Shown: positions 26,383 through 38,099 of the stretch, piece after piece
Layout of the letters: each line of letters opens with the position of its first letter
Numbering within the stretch: position 1 is the first letter of the stretch
Assembly: GCF_002994745.2 (NCBI RefSeq)
Contig: NC_037088.1
Location: forward strand, 57,554,397-57,618,396
Source of the DNA: Rosa chinensis
Taxonomy: Eukaryota; Streptophyta; Magnoliopsida; Rosales; Rosaceae
Reading direction: 5' to 3'
Length of the DNA stretch: 64,000 bases
Made by a program: the position numbers and the translations under genes
Notes under the pieces: generated by a model
What the model was told of the DNA's origin: nothing
Databases searched by the model: none
Seen by the model: only the letters and a program-made list of their open reading frames with translations

Positions 26383-26617
26383 ATGGTTTGATGGTGTAAG
26401 CGAGCACTTTCTGATCTTATCATCTTCTGAAAAGTTAACTTGCTGTTAGTGCGCTCTCCACATAAACACAATCCAGGTTGCTCTGTGATTCCCCCAAACA
26501 TGGTTTGTTGGTGTAAGACGGCACCACTTTCTGATCTTATCATCTTCTGAAAAGTTCACTTACTGTTAGTGCGCTCTCAACAGAAACCCAATCCAGATTG
26601 CTCTGTGTTTCCCCAAA
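26383..26617 (+). repeat. Two-copy tandem repeat, unit about 117 bp
   Basis: Units start at about 26383 and 26500. Each contains 'tttctgatcttatcatcttc', 'ctgttagtgcgctctc' and 'ttgctctgtg', with few differences. It lies about 300 bp after the TPI stop and is non-coding. Confidence 0.85.
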
Positions 26618-28363
26618 TGTCTTGAAACAGATTTTCGAGTTGACTACTGCCCCTATATGATGGTGGCTCTTCTTGACTCTTTTTTGAAAACTCTTCAAGA
26701 TGGCCTATATTCGTTATCATGCATGCATGAAACCACTAAGATCAACAAAAGTCCCTGATGAGGGACGGTATGTCTTCGTTGACTTAATCGGGGAACGCCT
26801 TCTGTCCTTTGAATCGCGGATGCTCGTGAGCCATATCTGATGAGTTGCTGTCATTTTCCATTTGATCTTAGTTTTATACCAATGACTATTCAGATTCCAG
26901 AACTTTGATTATAAGCACAAGATTAATGGGAGTTCTTTAAACATTAGCCGAAAACTCAAAACAAAGGAATATAAGATTGGCTTAACGGTCAAGGATTACC
27001 AAACATATGCCCAATAATAGACTCTTACGAATTATAAATGTGACAATGTTTAATAGAGGCCCTAATGTTTAACATATCTTTCGCACCCTTTGGAAAGTCA
27101 AAACTAATATTGTTAGGCTGGAAGAAGCTCATTTTCTTGTGTGTTTTTTTCTTCCACGTAAAATTCGTCCTTTCACACTAAAATCCACAATAGACTGCGA
27201 TGGCCTTTGATGTTATCCGACATTTTTTAGTCATTGATTATAGTAAGATCCTCTTCATCTATTCAAAGCAATAGGCATGCCAGTGATGTCACAATAATGT
27301 ACTCAAAAGTAAAAAGTATGTCGCAAATTAGGATTGAGAGCTTGAGTATGGAGACCAAATTCTTGAAGTGTGAAGAAATGACTATGTCTACTAGAATACC
27401 TGTTAGTTGTCGGTGGTTTTTTTATCTAACCACCGACCATTGTGAGTTGTACAAAACATATGATTCGTACTCTCTATTTAAGACTAATTGTTTGAATAAT
27501 TACTAAAAAACAACGTATTCACACCGCATTAATGAACTCTGTCATTTATCTGTCGAGCTTGGTACCACATTAGGGCAATTCACTAAAGTGATCTATACAA
27601 ATCTGACTAGATTCTCTGTTTCTAATTTTGATGTTACTTTCATGCTCGTGTTTGAGTTTTCACACCACCTTTACGAACTCTGTCTCCATCAGTATTAGAG
27701 CAGGCTGAGAACTTAGTACTAGTTCATCATGTGATCCATAAACACAGAGTTCACATTCTATGTTTCCGTTTTTGTTTAAATTCTTGCTTCTGTTAAAAAA
27801 CCTACAGCAAAAATTCCAAGCCAAGTTGTTGCAGCCATGCAAAGCTGTCACACGAACTATGGATAAGCTCCAACACTTTGTTACTCTCTCTCTCTCTCTA
27901 AATTTCTCATCCAACTTCCACTGTGTGTTTCTTTCTCCCTCTAACCTTCACAACTTGCAGATAAAGAAACTTCAAATGGGAGGCCTAGTCAACCCTTCCG
28001 CTCATTTTGTCCCTTCGCGAAGGTCCCAAAATTTTTAATTTAATCAAAGAACTTTCCCAGAAGCCTATAACCCCACAAGCCTCCAAAAGTTCCACGTTCA
28101 AAATCCAAAGAGTCTCCTCCCACCTATCAATAATCAACGTTTGCGGGTTACGCTTGTTGGTGACCGCCAGGTGGTTGTAGAAACGCCCGGGCTTTCACAC
28201 TGGGAAGAGGAAGAGGAGGAGGTAGGAGTTGGGACATCATCTTTGATTCACGGGCTTTTTCGCTTTTTGCTGTTCTCAACTTGCTTACACTAGTTGGGTT
28301 TCTCTCTATTTCTTCTTCTTTTATTTTGGGTCTTGGCAGAAACAGAGCTTGAGGTTTGCTGTC
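26618..28363. other. Intergenic DNA between TPI and the RLCK array
   Basis: No coding exon is recognised. The right end should contain the promoter and leader of RLCK copy 1; a CT-microsatellite occurs near 27885-27900. The upstream sequence differs from the shared leader of RLCK copies 2-6 and 8. Confidence 0.5.
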
Positions 28364-31300
28364 ATGGGTTCCTGCTTTAGTTCCAGGATCAAAGCTGATA
28401 GCCCACTTCATAATGGTATGTGTTTTTGATTCATGAACTGGTTTCTGGTATACTGTGATGATAAAGTTTTTTTTTTTTTTTGACTGGGGGTGTTAAAGTT
28501 GGTTGGTTTTGATTGATGAAACATGCACTAGAGTCTGTAGCTGCTCTAGAAACTTCATTTGGCAACTGGGTTTTTGGTTTCAACATTTGCTTCTGAACAT
28601 TGAAGTTTGATTTTTTGGTATGACTATGCTAATGAAGTTTGGGGATGTTTGAGTTGGATAGCTTAAATTTAATGGATTGGGCAATAGGGACTTCGTTTGG
28701 CTATTGGGTTTTTGGTTTCAGTATCTGCTTCTGAACATTTAATTATGAGGATCATAAAGTTTTAATCTTTTGGTATGCTAATGAAGTTTGGGGGTATTTA
28801 CAGTTGGTTAGCTTGGATTTGATGAATTGGGCTCTACAGTCTATAACAACTCTGATTGGGTTTTTTGTTTTGTTTTAGTATCTGCTTCTGAACATTGTTG
28901 TTCTGTTGGGTCCTGCTCCTTTTGTGTACATGATTGTTAATTGTTACTGCTTTGGTTGATCAGATGTTAGAGAGATGAAGAAAGAGAAAAGCTGGAATCT
29001 TAGTTCTAGTTAGTGGTCATATTCAAGTTCAAACTGAGAAAAGAAACTGAGTTCAAAGATTCGATCTTTGTTCTGTTTTGCTTTTGTCAAAAGGAGATGG
29101 GTTAGATTCCATATGTTTTGCTTTAAAGAGGAATATCAAGAGAATAAACCTTTCTAAGGCACAATCTTTTTCTTGATTTCTGTCATTTTCTAAGATTCAT
29201 TCAGTGATTGATGCTTGTATTTGAGATCAGTTAAAAATAAGATTGAGTGGGCAAGCTGGTTTTCATACACCCTTTAATTGTTATTTACTACTACTCTGTA
29301 GAGGGAGGTTTGTAGTATTCTCTGAAGTGCAATGGAGCTTGTATATTATCTCCTTAATTGTGGAATGGGAATAGCTTTCAAGTCCTATGCATCTATTGAC
29401 TGAACCTCCAATGCCATGTTAAATTTAGATTACCATCGTAGTTGAGAGCTTAAGTTTCCAAGGAATGTGCCAACGCTGTATTATTACCAAACTAATTATT
29501 TGCTCTTCAAAGTCATCGAATATCTAAATTGAACTTTTATTGTGGAGAATGGGTAACCAACATTAGCCTTATTACTGATTGCACTGTAATATTGCAGAGT
29601 TTTGTTTAGAGCCCTTACATATATCATGTACTCAAGGTTGATCTCTTATATTGCTTGTTTAGGGAATTCTAATAGCAAGGTGTCATCTGTCTCAGTGCCT
29701 TCAACTCCTCGAACAGAGGGTGAGATCTTGATGTCTTCCAACTTGAAGAACTTCTTTTTTAATGAACTGAAAACAGCCACAAGGAACTTTCGTCCTGACA
29801 GTATGGTGGGTGAAGGCGGTTTTGGTAGTGTTTTTAAGGGCTGGGTTGATGAGAATGCATTAACAGCTGCCAAGCCTGGTACTGGAATGGTTATTGCTGT
29901 GAAGAGGCTTAACCAAGAAGGTCTCCAGGGTCACAAGGAATGGTTGGTGAGTGTTGCTCTCTCCTCCATTTGCTTGTGTTCGCTTCCCTGATATGTCATT
30001 CATTCCTTCTTGGTATCCCCAAAACTAGAATTTGCTCATACTAATGGACTAATGGAGTATGGCACAATCAAAAGTTTGAGAATGTATTTAGACATTGGTT
30101 TTCAATTGATTGTAGTTGAAGGGCAATGTATGACATAATCTTATTGTTTCTTGCTCCTAAATAGTTGTAACAAATAGATAATACATGTAATATTCCAGGA
30201 GTGATTCGTTAACTTTGTGTTTCTTCTTGACCTACAGACAGAAATCAACTATCTTGGACAGCTCCGACACCCAAATCTTGTGAAGCTGATTGGTTATTGC
30301 TTGGAGGATGACCACCGGCTTCTGGTGTATGAATTCATGCCTCGTGGCAGCTTGGACAATCATCTATTTAGAAGTGAGTTATGAACTTCCTTCACTTTCT
30401 GGACCTTTACTTTTCTGTAAATACCATCAACATAAGGATCCAAATTTTCTCTATGAAATATAGATTTGGGACTAACCTGTTATTGGAACAGGGGCTTCTT
30501 ACTTTCAACCACTTTCATGGTCCCTTCGTATGAAGATTGCCCTTGGTGCTGCAAAGGGTCTAGCATTTCTTCACAGTGATGAGGCGAAAGTGATCTATCG
30601 GGACTTTAAAACTTCTAATATCCTGTTGGATTCAGTAAGTGAAATGTGTAATTTTTGAACTTTATGATTCTAGAAGACTTCTAATAGACTTGCTTACAAT
30701 CAGTTTTTTTTTTTTTTTTGGGGAAAATAACAGGCCTACAATGCCAAACTCTCTGATTTTGGTTTAGCCAAGGATGGACCAGCAGGTGATAGAAGCCACG
30801 TCTCAACAAGGGTCATGGGGACATATGGGTATGCGGCTCCTGAGTATATGGCCACAGGTACTTTAATTTACAGAAAGGGGCTATTTATGAATGCACATAT
30901 TCTGTTTCTTGCAGAAGATTTTGCACATGTCATAAACTACGAATATCATTCTTCCATTCAGTAGTCCAATTTGACCAGCTGATACCATGACTAAAGTATA
31001 TAGTGTCCCAACCAAAGCCAGGCCTATTTCATTTTGGGAAAGGGTAATTAGTGACATGGGCAGTGAAAACCTCCGTTTTTATGTGTGTTTCTTTTGTTTT
31101 TTTTTTACACATAGATGGGGTTGATTTCTCATTTTCTTCACTTCTACTCAAATATCTAATGTAGCATCTGAAATCAGCTTCTATATGGTTCACTTCTGGA
31201 AGATTTTCCTTCTCCAATCCCCAATATTCTGACCAGCTTATGGTATTGATATCTGGTTCACTCTTTTGTCAGAAATCTTTAGAATCAACTCTTTATCTTC

Positions 31301-31896
31301 GCACTGAACCATTGTAGTTTCCAATTGTTTGCTCAACCAAGTAAACTGCTATGACTATTCTAACTAGAAAGTAAAGACAAACTATTATGCCTGCTTCTTT
31401 CTGATCCTTATTTCATTATTTTTGTGAAGGTCATTTAACCGCCAAAAGTGATGTGTATAGTTTTGGGGTTGTTATGCTCGAAATGTTGTCTGGAAGACGA
31501 GCTGTGGACAAGAACCGGCCTACAGGGGAACACAGCTTAGTTGAGTGGGCCAAACCTTACCTTGCCAGCAAACGCAAAGTTCTCCAAGTTTTTGACGCTC
31601 GTATTGATGGCCAGTACTCTGTGGCTTCAGCTCTTAAAGCAGTTAACCTTGCAATTCGATGCTTATCAACAGAACCCAAGTTTAGGCCAATCATGAATGA
31701 TGTGGTAAAAGCATTAGAGCAGCTTCAGGAACCTGAAGACATGGAGGGTCCGGGACCCTCCCAAAATGAACCTCGCCAAAATCTTCATGCCAGTTCAAGT
31801 AATGGTCCCCAAAATCGAAGGAAAAGTATGAACGGAACCAGCAATGCAAGAAATGCTTCTCTCCACAGGCCATCTGCTGCACGTGGAAATACATAA
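28364..31896 (+). CDS. RLCK copy 1: PBL/APK1-type receptor-like cytoplasmic kinase
   Basis: Ser/Thr kinase of RLCK subfamily VII (PBL/APK1/NAK group), which relays signals from plasma-membrane pattern receptors. Six exons: 28364-28415, 29663-29946, 30238-30373, 30492-30634, 30734-30857 and 31430-31896, 401 aa. The N-terminus MGSCFSSR has Gly2 and Cys4, the usual myristoylation/palmitoylation signal for membrane anchoring. The linker [12 protein letters not shown] and [20 protein letters not shown] are typical of the group. Catalytic residues are present: glycine loop GEGGFGSV (67-74), Lys98, helix-C Glu114, YRD with Asp195, DFG at 213-215, and [10 protein letters not shown]. The C-terminal tail is Asn/Ser-rich. 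It is the only copy here that looks like a complete, conventional, active kinase. It is also the donor of the partial duplicate at 61231-64000. Confidence 0.93.
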
Positions 31897-33970
31897 GAGA
31901 TCGTTGCATGCTTTATAATTACTTTCATTGATTCAAAACAAAATGGTGATTCATGCCATAAAGGAGGGGAGAGAGGGAGAGAGGAAGGAGAACAAGGAGG
32001 GCATATATATATATATATTGAACACTGTAATCTTGTAATGACTGTGTACTATGATAATCGATTATTGTACAGGTTTTGTTCTGTGAATGTCTTAATCATT
32101 ACTGTTCTCTAAAGCATTTTAGGAGTATATGTTTCAAGTAACATGATGAGGTTAGGTCCTCAGGAATTATCGACCCGGTAGCATTTTGCAACATCAAATA
32201 AAAGGTTTCGCTGTTCAGGTTTTGCAGTTTCAAGTCATTTGGCTGTTCCATAGATACCATCTGTTTCTCTTGTACTTCTTCTGTAATTCTACATATGTAG
32301 AAGTGTTTTTGGAGTACAGAATTGCTCTTCTACTCAATGATACAAAAAAGTCGCATTTATTGTTTGGTTGTGATTGCTGTATTAAAAAGGAAAAAAGTAG
32401 AAATGGAAGCGGATCAGTTTGATTGTGAACTTGTGATTATTATATTGGCTCAGCTTTGATTTTGGCATTTATTATTTTAGTTGGTTGTGAACTTGTGATT
32501 ATAGTATTATTATTAAAACCAGGGTGACCGAGGAAAGTCAAAATGTGGTAGAGCCTTGATGACTTGATCGACCTCTTTCTCCTCTGCTTTCCCAGATCTG
32601 TGTGTTTCTGGCCTTCTTTTATAATCATCGTTTGTGAGTTTTCTATTCATCCCCACCCACAGCAGCTCACTTCTCTCCTCTGTGGTCGAGACGTCGACTC
32701 ACTCGATCGAGTGCTTCACTGCTTCTCTCCTCTCTTCGCCTATTTTTCACTCAACGGAAATATCAGACCCTCCGCGGCTACACCTCTCCCTTCCATTGCC
32801 CGATCTAATCCCCAACAGCCCAAGGTTTCTCTCACTCTCCTTTTAAGCCAATTTCTTATCTTGTTCGATTTTCTTAATGTGGGTTGCTCCACCTTTTTTT
32901 AATCATTTGCATCTCTATGCTATCTCACTGATTTAAGAACCAAATTTAACCTCAGACTCTCAGAGCCACTTGACCACTTATGTTTTGATTATGGGTATAT
33001 TCCATTTCACTTGCAGATTTGCAGAGATTCTTGGCTTCTTGCAGACTGGAGTGGAGTGACCGAGTGATTGCCTGGGTTTCTGGAAGAGTTCTGGCCCTCC
33101 ATGTAATTGTGAGTTGGAATTTTGAGTTTTGGGTATAAGTTGATGATTGGGATTGTTGGATTTGTTTAGGGGATATCGGTTTTCGGTTTGTTTCACTCGG
33201 CTTAGTCGGCTATCTCTTTTATAGTGTTTGTGTAGATAATATGAGGCTGAACTGTCAGAGACTCAGAGGCCACGATAGAAAGAAGGGGAGCTATTTAATA
33301 TTATGAGGCTAACTAATGCTCAACTCCTGAGTTTGATCCTTATCGCAGCGTTTCGGACTTAATTGACTGCTGTTGAGTGTTGATTCCCTTTCCATCTGGT
33401 TAGTGTTACTAACTTTATATTATTTAGCCTGTTTTATACACATAATTAGACATTAAAGTCTGCTGCAAGTTAGTAACTAATAGTAATGTCTAATTAGTTG
33501 CAGTTGTGTTATGTCTGAAATGTTTTGATTGAAAATAATAAAGGCGTGAGAATGAGCCTCCCACTGGGTTCCAAACCTCAAAAAAAAAAAAAAAAAAAAA
33601 AAATTTAGTGTACTTCTAATTAGCCTAGACAACTCTCGGATCCTGGATCTGCCACTGCTTGCATATATACAACTTTTGAAAGAAACTGGGCTCTGTTCAT
33701 TTCGTTCCAACCTGATTTGATATTTGATTTCAAAGATCACTTGTTATGAATTTGTAATGGCTACGTAGTCGGTAATTTTCTTGTTTAGGTCAATATGCTC
33801 GGTAATTTTACAGCTTATGTTTTTGTGATTGGATCGATTACATGGTTTTGAAGGAGATGGTTCGTCAGCTTAATAGTTTTTTATTTTATTTTTTGGTGTG
33901 AAAAGTTTAGTAGCTTTTACGACAAGCTTCTGATACTGCTATTCCTGTACTAGTTCGTGGGACTAAGACG
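31897..33970. promoter_or_regulatory. Region between RLCK copies 1 and 2, including copy 2 leader
   Basis: The stretch from about 32535 to 33120 resembles the leader regions upstream of copies 3-6 and 8 ('tgtttctgg', 'aatcatcgtttgtgag'). It is probably the promoter and 5' UTR exon of copy 2. A W-box (TTGACT on the minus strand, 32536-32541) lies just before it. An A-run of over 20 at about 33580 and a hAT-like end 'cctggatctgccactg' near 33655 suggest transposon debris in the 5' UTR intron. Confidence 0.45.
32536..32541 (-). promoter_or_regulatory. W-box upstream of RLCK copy 2
   Basis: TTGACT on the minus strand, just upstream of the conserved leader. W-boxes (TTGACC/T) are WRKY-factor sites in defence promoters. 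A hexamer alone is weak evidence; its recurrence across copies is the argument. Confidence 0.35.
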
Positions 33971-36900
33971 ATGAGTGGTGGGCTTCGGACAAGCGTGAAG
34001 GGGTACCTTATTGCACAACGGGTCACTGGGGCACTGGAAATAAACACAGTGCACGAGAATGAGAATGAGAATGAGACGAGCATAAATGTAGCTAGCAATT
34101 CCACAGCTGCTGACTCTGTGGATCATCCACCTCCGCTTCCAGTTCCAGAGACTTCAGCTTCATACGGGCTCAATATCTGTGATGGGAACATTCCTTGCTT
34201 TTCAATGTTGAGCTCTGCTGCAGAGGTACACAAGTCATGCCCGGACATTAATTTTTCATTATACATGTATGTTATGTATATGAGAGATAAGCCAAACCCA
34301 AGTCAGATTGCAACTCAGCTAATGAATCTACTTAAGAGTCATCTTGATTAGAAGTGGGGAATGTTGGTTAATGGAACATGTGCAATCGTTTTGTTTGTTG
34401 AAGGTAGGGGTCTCGTTTATGAGACTAATTAGAACTGCTAGGCTGAGAGAAGTATTGTTCTGCAATTCTTCCTGAGCTCTCGTCTGTGTATTGTAAATTC
34501 TAGTCTTCTCCCCACTTATAATTTGTAACTGTAACTGCAGTGTATGGCTTCTTATGGGACTACAACCGGTGCTGAGTGTCCTCCTCATGCTGGTATGTCT
34601 ACAATTCATCCACTATTCCACTGTTTACTGGTTTAATATCTTCTATGTAAATTAAAGTGGGCATCTTTGTCCTTTGAAATGTATAAGGATAGTAAAATGT
34701 TTGACCTTCCTAAACCATAGCCTTGATCTTTTGTATATGAATGTCACTTTTAATATATTTTTTCATGGAAAAGCTGCTTTTCATTTCACCTGTTAACTAT
34801 CTGCTTGAATGATCTGTGTTACTGTATTGGTTAGTGTAATATGAAATTTTCATCCGTGAAAGTCAAATCAATGCCAAAATTAAAGTTTTTGATAATAGCA
34901 GGAAACCAAAATAGTCACTGTACTGAGGGCTATATTATATTAGTTAAAACTCCTTTTGTTATATGAGTGAAGGTGAAATTCTAGTTCTTTTAACAACTTC
35001 TACGACAATTATGTAACTTGTCAAGGATTGAATTCTAAAATCAAGGTGTCATCAATCTCAGTGCCTTCAACTCCTCGAACAGAGGGTGAAATCTTGCTGT
35101 TCCCCACCTTAAAGACCTTCTCCTTTAGTGAACTGAAAAGATCTACCAGGCAATTTCGTTTTGATAATATGTTGGGAGAAGGTAGTTTTGGTTGTGTCTT
35201 CAAGGGTTGGGTTAATGGGAATTCACTAACAGCTGCCAAGCCTGGTACTGGCATGGTCATTGCTGTGAAGAGGCTTAACCGACAAAGTCTTCTGGGTCAC
35301 AAGGAATGGATGGTGAGTATTACTTCTATGCTTCATTTGCTTGCATGCACTTTCACAATGTCATATAAATTACTTGTTGATTTGTTTTTGGCACCCCAAA
35401 CATAGGCGCATAGCTGCCTTTGCTCATATTAATTATGGCATAATCAAACTATTGAGTATCTAATACACTTTGATTTTATTTGCTTAAACTATTGAGTGTT
35501 TGAAAAGGCCATTGCACAAAATGATTCTAAATAAGAGTGTGCTGCCTTAAGTTATTTGGAAAACAGGTCATTAAAGACGAGGAAAAAGACATTAAATGAA
35601 TAATCTTGTTCCTTTACAGCTGTTATACATAAAATGAAGTTGCTCCTTAGTAGCTGTTAAAGAAAAATGGTTCTTGCTCCTTAATTAATAGCTGTTACAA
35701 ATAACATTTTAACAGAAACTTTTTAACTTTGTGGTGCCTCTTGAACTACAGACAGAAATTAACTACCTTGGAAGGCTGCGTCATCCGAATCTTGTGAAAT
35801 TGATTGGTTATTGCACTGAGGATGACGACGGCCTTTTGGTGTACGAATTTATGCCTTGTGGAAGCTTGAATAATCATCTATTTAGAAGTGAGTTATGAAC
35901 TTTCTTCACTACTCTTTAATCCATCTGATCTTCAATTTAAAAGAAAGCAATGCCGGACTTCATTATTGTTGGAACAGGGGGTTCTTACTCTCAATCACTG
36001 TCATGGACGCTTCGTATGAAGATTGCCTTTGGTGCTGCTAAGGTGCTAGCATTTCTTCACAGTGGTGAGGTAAAAGTGATCCATCGGAACATAAAAAGTT
36101 CGAAGATCCTGCTGGATTCAGTAAGTAAAACATTTTACTGCTGATTCTTATGGCTTCTAGGAAACTTCTGGTAGACTTGCTCACACCATATTTTCATTGG
36201 AAAATGACAGACCTACAATGCGAAACTCTGTAGTTTTTGTCTGGCCAAGGATGGGCCAGAAGGTGATAGAAGTCATATCTCAACTAGGGTCATGGGGACA
36301 TCTGGACATGCAGCTCCTGAATATGTGGCCACAGGTATCTTTAGTTGAATGGTTTATGTTCACGTACCTAAGCAAGCTACCTTGAGAATGATAGAAAAAC
36401 TGTTTACGTTTTAAATGCCCACAATCTATTTCTAGCATTAGATTTTTTGCTTTCATCGATCATAAACATAATGAGTCCTGTTTGACCACGTAATACAATA
36501 ATTCAAATAGACAGTATGAATGTCATGGACTATGACATTCTCCATTCTCATTCTTCAGTACAGATATGTGTATATTTCCCGTTTGATTCACTTTTACTCA
36601 CTAGCTAGGTAATATAACATCTCAAATCTGCTATTAGATTTCCCTTATGTGTTTGTCTCCTGATGAATGACAATGTTTGGTATTTATAGTCCTTTTCGTT
36701 TGTTCCATGTAATACATACAACTTTGAGTCTTTTGAATCAACTTCCCTACTATTTCGTTGAAGTAAGAACAAATTATCACGTATGCTCCCTTGTAATCAT
36801 TGTTTCGTTCCTTCTGCTTATGTTGAAGGTCATTTGACTGCCAAATGTGATGTATATGCGTTTGGAGTTGTTATGCTCGAAATGTTGTCTGGAAAACGAG

Positions 36901-37199
36901 CTATGGACAAGAACTCGCCAACTGGGGAATCCAATTTGGTTGAGTGGAGTCAATGGACCAATTCTGACATTGTCAGCAAACACAAAGTTCTCCAAATTAT
37001 CGATGCTCGTGTTGAAGGACAGTACTCTGTTGCTACAGCTCTTAAAGCAGCTGACCTTGCATTTCGCTGCCTATCAACAGATCCCAAGCTTAGGCCAAAC
37101 ATGAATGATGTGGTAAAAGTTTTGGAGGAGCTTCAGGAATCTGGTGACATGTCTCATAACGAACCTCGCCACAATCCTCATGCCAGTTCAAGTAACTAA
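33971..37199 (+). CDS. RLCK copy 2: pseudokinase with new N-terminal module
   Basis: Seven exons: 33971-34225, 34541-34592, 35026-35312, 35752-35887, 35978-36120, 36211-36334 and 36829-37199. They give an uninterrupted 455-aa frame with correct phases. Residues 1-85 are the array-specific N-terminal exon ([13 protein letters not shown]...ICDGNIPCF). Exon 2 has the same 52-nt length as exon 1 of copy 1, but its Met and acylation residues are gone (here [10 protein letters not shown]). ATP-site Lys184 and helix-C Glu200 remain. The catalytic HRD is HRN (Asn281), the HRDxKxxN Asn is Lys286, and DFG is SFC (299-301). Phosphotransfer should therefore be lost. An open frame despite these changes suggests a scaffold or decoy role, or recent loss of function. 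Confidence 0.85.
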
Positions 37200-37621
37200 T
37201 GGTCCCAAATATTGCAAGAGAAGTGCAAATGGAACCAACAATGCAACAACTGCTTCACATTCCAGGCCATCTGCTTCCGGCAATACTTAAGATAACCATA
37301 TGCATGCTGTATCATTGTTTTCATTAATTGAACGGGAATCCGGGATGTAGGATAGGATATTTTTTCATTAGAATAAAGTTTCAAAACTGTACTAAGAAAA
37401 CCATTTCCCTGATAAGTCTACTTGCACTGTTGTTTGCACCACCAAATTTAACATGTACCGAAATTATTGCAACAAGTTAGTGGGTAGTCACTGCATTGCA
37501 TCCCCATTTTCAAAATCCGATCATTGGTGGAAGTCACCTACAGGAGAAATCAAAGAGAAAAGAGAAAGTGCAAACAACAAACTGCAGTGTAAACACACGA
37601 GTAGAAAACGTGTTAATTATT

Positions 37622-37627
37622 GGTCAA
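37622..37627 (-). promoter_or_regulatory. W-box upstream of RLCK copy 3
   Basis: GGTCAA on the plus strand (TTGACC on the minus), in the block 'aaaacgtgtt...ggtcaacat' that is also recognisable upstream of copy 4, where it is mutated to ggttaac (about 41795). It lies just before the conserved leader of copy 3. Confidence 0.4.
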
Positions 37628-38099
37628 CATGATGTTACCAACTCTTTCCCCTCCTCAGCTTTCCAAGAGGTCTCTCTGTTTCTGGTTAACTCGTAAGCTT
37701 CTTAATCATCGTTTATGAGTCATCACTCATGAGCCCTTTTAACTCTGTGATGCAAATAACAGTCATGCATGTTGCAATTCATTTAGAGCTATCACTTAAC
37801 TTGCTTCACTTCTTAATTGACAAATTTCACTGTTCCTCGATTTCCAGCTTCACTTGAAGAACTGAATCAGCTTCAGTACTCAGGAAGTTGATCAGAGTCG
37901 TCGGTTGTGATCAGAAGCCACAACTTGGTAAGTTTCTAGAAAATTTTTGGTACGAATTTAGATGGAACACAGAAAATTTGATGGGCTTTTTTATGACTGA
38001 ATTAAACGCATGTGTTCTTGGTTTTGATCAAGATAAATCTCAGGGTTTTCTCTGAATTTTCTAATACATGCAAGAATTGGAGAGTTTTCCATTGGAAAT

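Noticed and set aside
26750..26775. Hammerhead-ribozyme-like 'gtccctgatgagggac'
   Set aside because: It has CUGAUGAG with a small stem, but the required GAAA core strand and the flanking stems I and III are missing.
33562..33675. Possible SINE: B-box-like 'gggttccaaacc' next to an A-run
   Set aside because: No A-box, no target duplication, and the far end looks more like a hAT terminus; too little to call.
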